Position numbers and translations under genes: made by a program. Shown piece by piece: positions 36,505-44,682 of a stretch of DNA of 64,000 nucleotides. Each line of letters begins with the position of its first letter. Within the stretch, counting starts at the first letter, position 1. The stretch spans positions 1 to 64,000 of the forward strand of contig NZ_JAEINV010000011.1 in NCBI RefSeq assembly GCF_016342705.1, in the 5' to 3' direction. Origin of the DNA: Lutibacter sp. (GTDB lineage: Bacteria > Bacteroidota > Bacteroidia > Flavobacteriales > Flavobacteriaceae). The notes under the pieces are model-generated. The model made no database searches. It was not told the origin of the DNA and saw only the letters and a program-made list of their open reading frames with translations.

Positions 36505-37101
36505 ATGATAAAATATAAAATAATTTTCATCTTTCTTTTAAATTCAATATTTTGTTTTTCGCAAATAAAAGTTATTGAACAAAAAAGCACCAATGTAAGT
36601 TTAGTTGGAAAAATAAGTCATACACTTGCTGACCAAACCAGTGGACTTTCTAGAAAACTTCCAATTGTTGACCCTCTAACTTCTTTGGGTAATTTAGATC
36701 TAAATCAATATAAAGAGCTAAGGAAAGAAGCTAATGATATATTTAAAACTGTCGGCATCAGAAATATGTCGTTTCTGAAAGGTGAAGAGTTTTCCGCAAC
36801 TTTATTATTTTTTGAGGATAAAGATAAATATCTTTTAACGTTTAGAAACAGTAATTATAATTATCAAAATGAAAGTATTTGGTTGTCAAAACAAACGAAA
36901 GAAGAATTGTACCAACTAATTGTAACCGAATTAGAAAAAAAGACAAAATATAAAAACATAGAAGTGGTATTGGATGACAATGTTGTGCTTTTAATATCAA
37001 TAAATAGAAAAAAAGTGAGCTTTAATCTTTGGGATGGTTATAACTTTGTTCAAAGTTATTGGTATAGACTTTTTAAGATTAATAAATTGTTTGGAAATTA
37101 A
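36505..37101 (+). CDS. Exported protein of unknown function
   Basis: A 198-residue protein started at the ATG at 36505, which gives a clean signal peptide (MIKYKIIFIFLLNSIFCFSQ). An upstream GTG at 36481 is in frame but sits in the terminator hairpin. The mature part has no recognisable domain (KISHTLADQTSGLSRKLPIV; LLFFEDKDKYLLTFRNSNYN). Secreted or periplasmic location is predicted. Confidence 0.65.
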   Translation: MIKYKIIFIFLLNSIFCFSQIKVIEQKSTNVSLVGKISHTLADQTSGLSRKLPIVDPLTSLGNLDLNQYKELRKEANDIFKTVGIRNMSFLKGEEFSATLLFFEDKDKYLLTFRNSNYNYQNESIWLSKQTKEELYQLIVTELEKKTKYKNIEVVLDDNVVLLISINRKKVSFNLWDGYNFVQSYWYRLFKINKLFGN

Positions 37102-37124
37102 ACCTTTTGGATTAGATATTATAA

Positions 37125-37250
37125 GCCTAGCGAGATTTTATAAGATTTGTGTAACTGGGAAATCATAGTTTTTTCGGAAGAAGCAAATTGTTTGTTGAAT
37201 GTTTGTCGTTTATATTAATCAAAATTTAAATATAAATAAATGAGGTATTG
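37125..37250 (+). repeat. Dispersed repeat, copy B
   Basis: ATTTTATAAGATTTGTG, GGGAAATCATAG and AAATTGTTTGTTGAATGTTTG occur in the same order as in copy C (38945-39062). It lies next to the stop of the minus-strand gene at 37261. Confidence 0.65.
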
Positions 37251-37260
37251 TAACACGTTT

Positions 37261-37932
37261 TTATGATATTGAAGTCTGTATTATTTCATCAATTATCCAT
37301 TTATCATGTTCATCTTTTTTGATATAAATCACAAAACCACCTCCGTTTAGTGGTGCGTATGATATTCCCGCGGATAGAATTCCATAATTTCTATCTCTGT
37401 CAAATTGTATTCGTGTAAAAGAAACTACTCCTCCTAAATAAAATGGGTATTCAGTTCTCCAAATGTCTCTTCCAATTGGAAATTTCGTGTAGTATTTAAA
37501 AATAAATTTATCACTTTTTCTAACCTTAGATAAGTCAATTTTATATTCTATTTTTTTGGTTTTTGAATTAAACAAATAGTCAATGTTATTGTGTTTTATC
37601 AATTCTTCACCAGCACTAACTGACTGCGTTTCAATCGTATCATAAACAGCAATTACAATTCTACTAGTTTCATTCTTGATTTCAATTCTTTTTTTCTCAT
37701 TCTTGTCTAAAGCTAATCTGTATCTATTTATTCTTTCATTTTTCAAACTATCAGAGATTCCTTTTTCTAAATGGAGTGAAGGAATTTTCATAGTTCTCAT
37801 ATCTATAAAAATTGAATCAACTAAATCAATAAAGATTTCATTCATCACTTTTTTCTCAAATTCTAATTCAGTTGCATTTTTTTCACAACTTGAAAGAAAG
37901 ATTAATAGTATTATAGCAATTATTCTATTCAT
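37261..37932 (-). CDS. Lipoprotein of unknown function
   Basis: A 223-residue lipoprotein (LSSC lipobox, then EKN). The mature protein starts with a charged helical stretch and ends in a beta-rich part (FKYYTKFPIGRDIWRTEYPF, YLGGVVSFTRIQFD, WIIDEIIQTSIS). No family recognised. Repeat B begins within a few bases of its stop, the same arrangement as repeat C and the gene at 39060. Confidence 0.65.
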   Translation of the reverse strand: MNRIIAIILLIFLSSCEKNATELEFEKKVMNEIFIDLVDSIFIDMRTMKIPSLHLEKGISDSLKNERINRYRLALDKNEKKRIEIKNETSRIVIAVYDTIETQSVSAGEELIKHNNIDYLFNSKTKKIEYKIDLSKVRKSDKFIFKYYTKFPIGRDIWRTEYPFYLGGVVSFTRIQFDRDRNYGILSAGISYAPLNGGGFVIYIKKDEHDKWIIDEIIQTSIS

Positions 37933-38089
37933 TAAATTCTTAGTTTTTAGGTGCCGAATGTTTTAGAGGATAAAAAGTTGTGGTTTGATATCCGTTTTTC
38001 TCCAATATTTAAATTTATGTTTATTTGGTTTTAGAAACAGTCTATTTTACTGATATCAGCAATTCTTTATATACATTGATGTTGCAAGT

Positions 38090-38905
38090 TTAACTAACTA
38101 ATAATACAATAGGTAAACTATATTTAACATTAACAATTTTTCCGTTTACCATTCCAGGTGTCATTTTAGGTAAGCGGTTAATTACTTTAATAGCCTCTGC
38201 ATTTAACTCTTTGTTATTCCCTTCAGTGGTAATGTTTACAATTTCTCCGTTAATACTTATTATAAAACTCACATCTATTTTATGTAATCCAGATTTTAAT
38301 CCTAGCTTGTATGCTAGTCCAGCATTAAAAGTTTTATTTACATGAGATGTAATACTATTTTTAACACATTTTTTAAGGATTTCTTTTTCCGAATTTGGAT
38401 TGCAATCAATGGTAATTGGTGTAATTTCAACAAGGTCAAATAGGTATATATCCTCGTCTTTAATAGTTAAATTTATTATATTATCTTTTTTATTAATCTC
38501 AGCATTTTTATGAACGATCTGTTTTTCTTTTTTTAACCTTTTCTTTTTGTCTTTATATGTCTCAATTTGAAAATTTATTGGAAGTGTGAATTTCATTTCT
38601 TTCATTCCATTTTTAAATTCTTTAGGGTCAAGTTTTGGAATTAAACTAACAATTCTTACAGCTTCTTCTTCAAATAATTTGTGAGGACCACGAGCTTTCA
38701 CATCTTTTATTTCTCCATTTTCATTAACTGTAAAAACAGCAAATACCTTAATAATATCTCCACCTTTATAATTTAATTTTCTCGCAATACTATCAATTTT
38801 CTCAATATTTTGTTTTTTTACTGCATTAGAAATTAGTTCTGTATTTTGTCCAATTATTTTACTTTGCAATAATAAAAGCAAGCTTATAATTATTAATTTT
38901 TTCAT
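38090..38905 (-). CDS. Exported protein with two TonB C-terminal-like domains
   Basis: A 271-residue protein with a signal peptide (LLLLLQSKIIGQ) and two copies of a TonB_C-like fold, at about 40-115 (IKVFAVFTVNENGEIKDVKA ... AVRIVSLIPKLDP) and about 190-271 (KIDVSFIISINGEIVNITTE ... AIKVINRLPKMTPG). The TonB membrane anchor and Pro-rich linker are absent, so it cannot be a normal energy transducer. TonB_C modules in free periplasmic proteins are common in this phylum, probably for peptidoglycan or protein contacts. Confidence 0.75.
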   Translation of the reverse strand: MKKLIIISLLLLLQSKIIGQNTELISNAVKKQNIEKIDSIARKLNYKGGDIIKVFAVFTVNENGEIKDVKARGPHKLFEEEAVRIVSLIPKLDPKEFKNGMKEMKFTLPINFQIETYKDKKKRLKKEKQIVHKNAEINKKDNIINLTIKDEDIYLFDLVEITPITIDCNPNSEKEILKKCVKNSITSHVNKTFNAGLAYKLGLKSGLHKIDVSFIISINGEIVNITTEGNNKELNAEAIKVINRLPKMTPGMVNGKIVNVKYSLPIVLLVS

Positions 38906-38944
38906 AGTTTTTTAATGTTTTGGCTCTTTTTTTTATTACTCACG

Positions 38945-39062
38945 ATGACGTGATTTTATAAGATTTGTGCGACTGGAAAATCGGAGATTTTTAGGACGTA
39001 GGAAATCGTTAGTTGGATGTTTGTCGGTTTGTTATTTAGTTTAAATGTAAGCATAAATTTTA
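38945..39062 (+). repeat. Dispersed repeat, copy C
   Basis: ATTTTATAAGATTTGTG, GGAAAATCGGAG, GTTGGATGTTTGTCGG and AAATGTAAGCATAAATTT follow the order of copies A and B. Its right end coincides with the stop of the membrane protein gene at 39060. Confidence 0.65.
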
Positions 39063-39695
39063 TGAGTTGTTACCAGCTGGGTTTTCGTCATTTTTTTTGA
39101 AATCATTAAAGTGTCTGTTTGAAAGATATAACAATGAAGTTAAAACAATCATAAATAGAAATAAAGTATTAAACCAAAAGTGTCCATTTTTAAAAGGTTC
39201 AGTTAATTGATTCTTATCGCTAATCCACTTTGTAATCGCGACTGAAATTAGAATAACTGGAAAAACAATTGAATAAATTCGATGAACAATTTCAGATAAC
39301 CAAGGATAATGATTTAAATAAGTTTTTCCTTCTCTAGATATCTCAAAAGGAGTTAATTCATTTGTCAGTTTTCCTTCAATTTCGTGAATATATTTATAAA
39401 TTTTCTCGATAAGAAAATTTATCTGATAATACATAATTACAATCCAGAGTAATGCAAATGTTAATATATTATTTATATAATTAAAATCAATTTTTATATC
39501 ACCAATATTGTCTTTTATTAATTGATTTGATATTAGATTTGACTCTTCAGGGTTAGAAATTTGAAAAGAAAGAGCTGCAATTAAGCAAATACAAATTAAA
39601 GTGTAGTAGTTTCTTTTTTGTAAAGACACCTTTTGATTTTCAAAGGTGTCTTTATAATGATCATATAGAATTTCTATTTTACTTTCTGTTGTCAT
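39060..39695 (-). CDS. Four-helix membrane protein, candidate effector of the TIR-like gene
   Basis: A 211-residue protein with an N-terminal soluble helix (KIEILYDHYKDTFENQKVSL) and four membrane segments (about 29-46, 74-95, 142-160, 172-194). I do not recognise a family. Its ATG overlaps the stop of the TIR-like gene by four bases, so the two are translated together. In TIR-based defence systems the TIR enzyme makes a signal and a partner executes cell shutdown; a membrane protein in that position could be a pore-forming effector. That role is inference from context and topology only. Confidence 0.75.
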   Translation of the reverse strand: MTTESKIEILYDHYKDTFENQKVSLQKRNYYTLICICLIAALSFQISNPEESNLISNQLIKDNIGDIKIDFNYINNILTFALLWIVIMYYQINFLIEKIYKYIHEIEGKLTNELTPFEISREGKTYLNHYPWLSEIVHRIYSIVFPVILISVAITKWISDKNQLTEPFKNGHFWFNTLFLFMIVLTSLLYLSNRHFNDFKKNDENPAGNNS

Positions 39696-40126
39696 TTTTT
39701 TGAGGCAGTTTCTAATGCTTTAATTATAGAATCTTTTCCAAAACTCATTGCCCATTCAGCACCAGAACCTAATATTTCACTTGGAGATGTATAGAATTTG
39801 TCAAGTTTTACAGCAACAATTTTATTTCCATTTTGTTTACTTTTTGCAATTTCAAAATTTATCCAATTTCTATATCCGATTTCTAAATAATCTTTATGAA
39901 TTTTATTAGCCTCTTTACCTACAATTACTAAAGTGTATGTAGCTTCATTTATTTTTCTAGTTAGTGATCCTTTTACAGTTGAAATATTCCAAGAGTTTAT
40001 TTCTTGTGAGGATAAATCACTAAAATAAAAATCAAATTCTGGATTTGCATCCCACGCCTGTAATAAAAATTTGTAATGTTTGTCATTGTCGTAGTCAAAA
40101 CTTACGAATACTTTTTTCTTTGCCAT
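39692..40126 (-). CDS. TIR-like (ThsB/MTH538-type) protein
   Basis: A 144-residue protein of the MTH538 TIR-like family (DUF1863), the fold of Thoeris ThsB. It shows KKVFVSFDYDNDKHYKFLLQ (first strand and helix), DFYFSDLSSQEINSW, TYTLVIVGKEA, and the catalytic-region motif NWINFEIAKS with Trp88 and Glu92 where the family has its essential Glu. Relatives make cyclic ADP-ribose isomers from NAD on phage infection. It heads an operon with a four-helix membrane protein instead of the usual ThsA. Confidence 0.85.
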   Translation of the reverse strand: MAKKKVFVSFDYDNDKHYKFLLQAWDANPEFDFYFSDLSSQEINSWNISTVKGSLTRKINEATYTLVIVGKEANKIHKDYLEIGYRNWINFEIAKSKQNGNKIVAVKLDKFYTSPSEILGSGAEWAMSFGKDSIIKALETASKK

Positions 40127-40562
40127 TTTTTTTTGTTTTATAATTATATTAATTAATTCAATTTTCTTCTACACCTTGCTGGTAACTTGTTATATCCAAA
40201 TAAACACATTTGCTATCCTTTTAAAAAGCAGGATAAACAAAAGTTAAAATTTGTTTTATTTATAATTGAAATTCGCAATTTTTTCAATGTACTAATTTAG
40301 CAAAAAATAGTTTTAAAAAATATGTTCAATGTTAATTTAAAATGAATTTAAATATGATTTAGAATATTGCTATTTTGTTATTTGAATATAAAAATTTACA
40401 TACTAAAATATGCAGGACTTTAGTATGTAGTAGAGTAGGGGTCAGTACTTTTTAAAGTTGTTATTTAACTATTATTTCTATTGAGTTCTGCTTTATAAAT
40501 TTGGTAATTAATTCAGCAATTTTTTCTATTAATTTATATTAACAAATATTTTTAAAATATTG
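40127..40562. other. 436-bp intergenic region with a strong hairpin
   Basis: TACATACTAAA (40397-40407) pairs perfectly with TTTAGTATGTA (40419-40429) across an 11-base loop. No T tract follows, so it is not a normal terminator; a regulator site or structured RNA is possible. The rest is AT-rich with no ORF. Confidence 0.55.
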
Positions 40563-41408
40563 TTATGTTAGTTTTGCAACAATTTTTGCAATTTCGGGAT
40601 AACTGATATACACTTCTTCATAAAACCTGTTTAAAACGACTAGAATATCACTAGGCAATCTATCAATAGTTTCTTTCACAATCCACTCAGGAATTTCTTG
40701 GTAATAGGCTTCGGCAATGGAACCTGTTATACAAGCTAGAGTATCACTATCTCCACCTATTGAAATTGCGTTGCGAATAGCATCCTCAAAGTCTGAACTT
40801 TCTAAAAAACAAATAATCGCTTCAGGTACCGTTTCTTGACAAGTTTCATTGTATAGATACGTTTCTCTCAACTCGTCAACTGTTCTGTTTAAGTTATAAC
40901 CAAACTCTTTTTCTACGTATTTTTTTAGTTTTACTTTATCTTTTTCAGTTCTTGAAAGTAAAATCAATCCTGCCGTAGCCTGAGCACCTTTAATTCCTTC
41001 AGGATGGTTATGAGAAACTTCTGTAAAACCTTTAGCATTTAACATACAACTTTCCATACTGCTAATACTATCAGCAACAGGTGATATTCGCATAGCAGCA
41101 CCATTGCCAAAGCTGTTGTATGGTTTGAAATCTACATAACGAATCGTATCAAATTGTTTTATCCATTGAATAAACTTTGAGCCATATGATTCGTTTGGAT
41201 ATTTCTTATACCAATTATGTAAATAAGAAATATATCTTGGTTGCCCAGGATTTCCGTGATCACACAATATAAAATCCGCTACAGCAATAGTCATAACTGT
41301 ATCGTCCGTAAAAGTGCTTTCTTTACTGAATAAGTCAAATATTTTACTTTTATGATTGTTGAACTCATAGATTGAGCCAACTATATCACCAATTATTGCG
41401 CCTATCAT
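40563..41408 (-). CDS. ADP-ribosylglycohydrolase family protein
   Basis: A 281-residue DraG/ARH-type hydrolase: GAIIGDIVGSIYE at the N terminus, TFTDDTVMT (metal ligands Asp35, Asp36), FGNGAAMRISPVA, and SIGGDSDTLACITGSIAEAY with the second metal site. It should remove ADP-ribose from protein, nucleic acid or small molecules using two Mg2+. The neighbours are an EEP nuclease upstream and the TIR-like pair downstream, all on the minus strand, so it may act on ADP-ribose signals or modifications tied to defence. That link is inference. Confidence 0.9.
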   Translation of the reverse strand: MIGAIIGDIVGSIYEFNNHKSKIFDLFSKESTFTDDTVMTIAVADFILCDHGNPGQPRYISYLHNWYKKYPNESYGSKFIQWIKQFDTIRYVDFKPYNSFGNGAAMRISPVADSISSMESCMLNAKGFTEVSHNHPEGIKGAQATAGLILLSRTEKDKVKLKKYVEKEFGYNLNRTVDELRETYLYNETCQETVPEAIICFLESSDFEDAIRNAISIGGDSDTLACITGSIAEAYYQEIPEWIVKETIDRLPSDILVVLNRFYEEVYISYPEIAKIVAKLT

Positions 41409-41466
41409 ATTTAAAATGTATTAATTTTTAAATGTAAACAATAGATGTTATTTAAAGTTTTGTTTT

Positions 41467-42159
41467 TTATTCTATTTCCAATTTCATCATTGAATGATCG
41501 CTAATTTTTTCTTCTCTATAAGTATGAATATATTCACACTGTTTCACTTTATTTTTTAAATATGAACTTATAAAAATGTGATCCAATCTAAAACCATTAA
41601 CAGCATTATTATACCATGAAAATTCTTTTTTTTGACTATTGCTTAATCGCCAAGCGTCAATCATTTCTTTTTGCTCCAATTCTTCAAAATATTCAGAACA
41701 ATAAAAAGTTTTATTTTTTTCATCAATAAAATGTTTACCAGTATTAAAATCTCCAATTATTATAAGGTTTTCTTTATTTTCATGTACTTCATCCATTAGG
41801 AATTCAAATAGTTCTTTTTTTAAGTTTTTAAGTGGGAAATAACATCCATATATAGCGTATTCATTATTGAATACTTTAATAACCCTATGTTTATGGCTAT
41901 TTAAATTGCTAAATATTTTTGATTTAAATTTAATTTTGCTTGCAACTAATACTGAATTTTCATTAGGCTCACTCTTTGGATTATATTGATATACATAACC
42001 TAGTTCATTAAGTTTTAAACTTAGGTATTCTTTATTTGAGTTGTTTCTATACTCAGTAAATACGAAAATATCAGTATCGGTATTTTCTGATAAAACCCTA
42101 ACAATTTCTTTTATGCGTTTACCACCACCATGTTTTAAATTCCAAGTTGTAATTATCAT
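41467..42159 (-). CDS. Endonuclease/exonuclease/phosphatase family protein
   Basis: A 230-residue EEP-fold hydrolase with all usual motifs: TTWNLKHGGG at the start, FTEYR (metal Glu), IIGDFNTG, RLDHIF and SDHSMM (catalytic Asp-His). Members cut DNA, RNA or phosphoesters; the substrate is not evident. There is no signal peptide, so it is cytoplasmic. It lies 58 bp upstream of the ADP-ribosylglycohydrolase on the same strand. Confidence 0.85.
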   Translation of the reverse strand: MIITTWNLKHGGGKRIKEIVRVLSENTDTDIFVFTEYRNNSNKEYLSLKLNELGYVYQYNPKSEPNENSVLVASKIKFKSKIFSNLNSHKHRVIKVFNNEYAIYGCYFPLKNLKKELFEFLMDEVHENKENLIIIGDFNTGKHFIDEKNKTFYCSEYFEELEQKEMIDAWRLSNSQKKEFSWYNNAVNGFRLDHIFISSYLKNKVKQCEYIHTYREEKISDHSMMKLEIE

Positions 42160-42317
42160 TTTAAAACCGCCTGATTTTTGTTATAATATTAAATAAAACG
42201 TAAAACATTTAATATTTAATTTTATTTTAAAATTAAAAAAATATTTATTCAAATTTTAAATAATTCTTTAATTTTTTAAAAATGATTTCGGAGGGCAAAG
42301 ACAAAAAGTAAATGGAT

Positions 42318-43208
42318 TTACAACCCATTTACCTTTTGATTATCATAGTGCATATTATAAATTTCTTCAAATTTAAATGAAGACCTATAGTTTGAACAAT
42401 CTAAAATAATTGAAGCTTCTTTCTTATGCTTTACAAGGCTTCTTTTCTCCCATTCATTAGATTTTATTAAATCTTCACTAAATATTGATCTTACATCTTG
42501 ATATTTAAGCAACCATTCTAAAATTTCATATTCATTTTCACTATCAATTTCTTCATAATCTTGTAAGGCTTGTTTTGAGATTTCACCATTTTCAATAATA
42601 AAATGTACAAACATGTTGTCTACTACAAGATTTGAAAAATCATAAAAAAATTTAAACTCCATATGATCAAAAAGATTGATGCTATCATATACTTCTTTAA
42701 TTTGATTGTACCAACTATCAACATCTTCAATAGGTGTAATTGTATTTTTAAACTCTTCATATTGAGTATAAAAAACTTCAATTCTATTGGTTAAAGCTAT
42801 ATGTTCAAACGTTGGTATGTAATCTATCTTTTCATCATCCCATACACAGATATGTATTGGTTCGGTTTCTTCACAATTTTGATATGATCTAAATTGTGTG
42901 CATTCATATATTTCAACTACATCATTATTGTTTTCTTCAAATACTAATGTTAAAGCTTTTTTATCGCTTGTAATAAACATATATCCTTCTAAACCATTGG
43001 TTTCTCTATCTTCTATAGATTCGCCTGGAATAACCTTTGAAAACTCAGTTATATTGTTTTCTCTACATTCTATAAATATTTCTTGAAGTTTCCCTAAAAA
43101 ATCTTCTATATATAAATTCATAAAAGAAGTATCATTCTCTAAAACCAGCGATAACATATTTATATCCATTTCTGAAATGGATTTTACAATAGCTTCTTTT
43201 TTTGTCAT
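42318..43208 (-). CDS. Hypothetical acidic protein
   Basis: A 296-residue protein, strongly acidic, with no signal peptide or membrane segment and no family I recognise. Readable features are an N-terminal helical part, YMFITSDKKALTLVFEENNN, IHICVWDDEKIDYI and a helical C-terminal half. It lies 89 bp downstream of the small acidic gene at 43298 on the same strand, in the run of accessory genes beside the WYL module. Neither gene has the module's operator upstream. Confidence 0.65.
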   Translation of the reverse strand: MTKKEAIVKSISEMDINMLSLVLENDTSFMNLYIEDFLGKLQEIFIECRENNITEFSKVIPGESIEDRETNGLEGYMFITSDKKALTLVFEENNNDVVEIYECTQFRSYQNCEETEPIHICVWDDEKIDYIPTFEHIALTNRIEVFYTQYEEFKNTITPIEDVDSWYNQIKEVYDSINLFDHMEFKFFYDFSNLVVDNMFVHFIIENGEISKQALQDYEEIDSENEYEILEWLLKYQDVRSIFSEDLIKSNEWEKRSLVKHKKEASIILDCSNYRSSFKFEEIYNMHYDNQKVNGL

Positions 43209-43297
43209 TTTTTGAATAAAGATTAATTATATGAATTAAAGTTCCCTTTTGATAAGTAACCTACTCTAATACACTTATATTACTCCAATATGTTGAT

Positions 43298-43609
43298 TTA
43301 ATCACCACCAAATATACTATCATAAGACATTGAATCTTCATCAAAATCTTCATTATGCCGTTCTGGAAACATCATATCTAATTCACCTTCAGCATCATAA
43401 AAATCATTTTCTTTTTTAATATTGTTTATTCTCCTTTGTAATCTTTCAAATAAATGAATATCTTCAACGAAACAAGATTGCATTTTAATTGTTAATTCGT
43501 CTTCTAATTCGTAGATATCACTCTCCAAATCAGTAGGATCGATATTGTCAATTTCCTCTTCAATCAAATCGATTTTTGCTTTTAAAGATTCGTATGCTTT
43601 ATTTTTCAT
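43298..43609 (-). CDS. Small acidic coiled-coil protein
   Basis: A 103-residue protein of very acidic composition. The first 75 residues look like two helices (LIEEEIDNIDPTDLESDIYE; FERLQRRINNIKKENDFYD) and the C terminus is a disordered Asp/Glu-rich tail (HNEDFDEDSMSYDSIFGGD). No family recognised. DNA mimicry or adaptor roles are conceivable given the charge, but nothing in the sequence proves them. Confidence 0.6.
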   Translation of the reverse strand: MKNKAYESLKAKIDLIEEEIDNIDPTDLESDIYELEDELTIKMQSCFVEDIHLFERLQRRINNIKKENDFYDAEGELDMMFPERHNEDFDEDSMSYDSIFGGD

Positions 43610-43663
43610 AATTAATTATTTTTAGTTTAAAAGTAATCCTTTTAGGTAATTTCATTTAGTGTT

Positions 43664-44629
43664 TTAACAGTCTAAATCTACAAATTTTGCTAAATGGGCT
43701 ATAAATTTTATACGGATATTTTTAGTTTCAAAAGATTTCCCGTAACAGATTAATTCTGCTTGACCTTCACAGGAGGTATTGTCTTCCCATTTAGTTAAAC
43801 CATAATATTCTCGTCTGTAAATTAAAGTAAGTGTTTCTAAATCATCGTGAAAAGCGATGTCTGAATATTTTTTTTTAAACCTAGTATAAGAAGGCTTATA
43901 ATTTAAATCTAATCTCTCTATCCAGTTTGTAGGTAATTCATAAAAAGCGACTATTGGAATTTGAAGTTCTTCAGCTAAATTATTTAAGTCTTTTAGCACC
44001 AATTCTCGCTTGCCTGCTATTGCTTCTAAATTTTCTATTAATGCTATTTTTAGGTTGTTATTTTTTATTAACTGTTTTATTTTATTTTTCAGATGAATAA
44101 CAGTTAAAGGAACGTTACCATCTATGAAAATTGGAGCATAAATTATTTGGTCTATTTTTTTATCTAATTGAACAATTTCGTGTTTTTCTAGTAGTTTTGA
44201 ATGAATTTTACAGACTGAAATGGCTGTCTCAGATGCAATGATGTGATTGATGAAATTTTCAGGTAAACTGATCAATCCAAAAACGGCAACCTCTTGCTTA
44301 TTCTTGATTGCTATATTATCTAATATACTTATTAAAAAGGCACGTAAACCATTTCCTTTATGAGCCGCCACAATATTTAATGTTCCCATTTTCCAGCCGC
44401 CTGTGTGGTTGTCAAAATCACTTAAACCAGTATTTATCGCCTTGAAGGAATCATTACTCATTTCATCTTCTACAAGTTGTTTCCTATAGTTCTTTAAATA
44501 ATAATTCAAAGATTTTATTGGCTCGGGTTCAACTTCTAAAAGTATCTTCATTTCTGAAATTAGTCTTTCATCATCAATCGTTGCTACTATACTTTCAAAT
44601 ACTACGTTTTTATCTGCCTGTGTCATCAT
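43664..44629 (-). CDS. DnaB-helicase-like protein with degenerate ATPase motifs
   Basis: A 321-residue protein that follows the C-terminal (RecA-fold) domain of replicative helicase DnaB: INTGLSDFDNHTGGWKMGTL, VAVFGLISLPENF, IYAPIFIDGNVPLTVIHLKN, LAEELQIPIVAFYELP, and an end like DnaB's (IAFHDDLETLTLIYRREYYG). The Walker A is broken (AAHKGNGLRAF where DnaB has GMGKTAF) and the Walker B Asp is replaced (ALIENLEAI for IDYLQLI). It is probably not a helicase; it could bind DnaB or DNA. Its promoter carries the operator shared with two neighbouring genes. Confidence 0.8.
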   Translation of the reverse strand: MMTQADKNVVFESIVATIDDERLISEMKILLEVEPEPIKSLNYYLKNYRKQLVEDEMSNDSFKAINTGLSDFDNHTGGWKMGTLNIVAAHKGNGLRAFLISILDNIAIKNKQEVAVFGLISLPENFINHIIASETAISVCKIHSKLLEKHEIVQLDKKIDQIIYAPIFIDGNVPLTVIHLKNKIKQLIKNNNLKIALIENLEAIAGKRELVLKDLNNLAEELQIPIVAFYELPTNWIERLDLNYKPSYTRFKKKYSDIAFHDDLETLTLIYRREYYGLTKWEDNTSCEGQAELICYGKSFETKNIRIKFIAHLAKFVDLDC

Positions 44630-44645
44630 AGATTATTTTTTATTA

Positions 44646-44653
44646 CAAATTTA
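44646..44653 (-). promoter_or_regulatory. -7 element of the DnaB-like gene
   Basis: TAAATTTG on the minus strand, exactly 11 bp from the operator at 44665 and 16 bp before the ATG. Confidence 0.7.
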
Positions 44654-44664
44654 GTTTCAGTTTA

Positions 44665-44679
44665 CGCCAACTAGTGACG
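44665..44679 (-). promoter_or_regulatory. WYL-module operator, site 3
   Basis: Read toward the gene: CGTCACTAGTTGGCG, an inverted repeat with outer arms CGNCA and TGGCG. Spacing to the -7 box is 11 bp, the same as in sites 1 and 2. Confidence 0.75.
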
Positions 44680-44682
44680 GTT

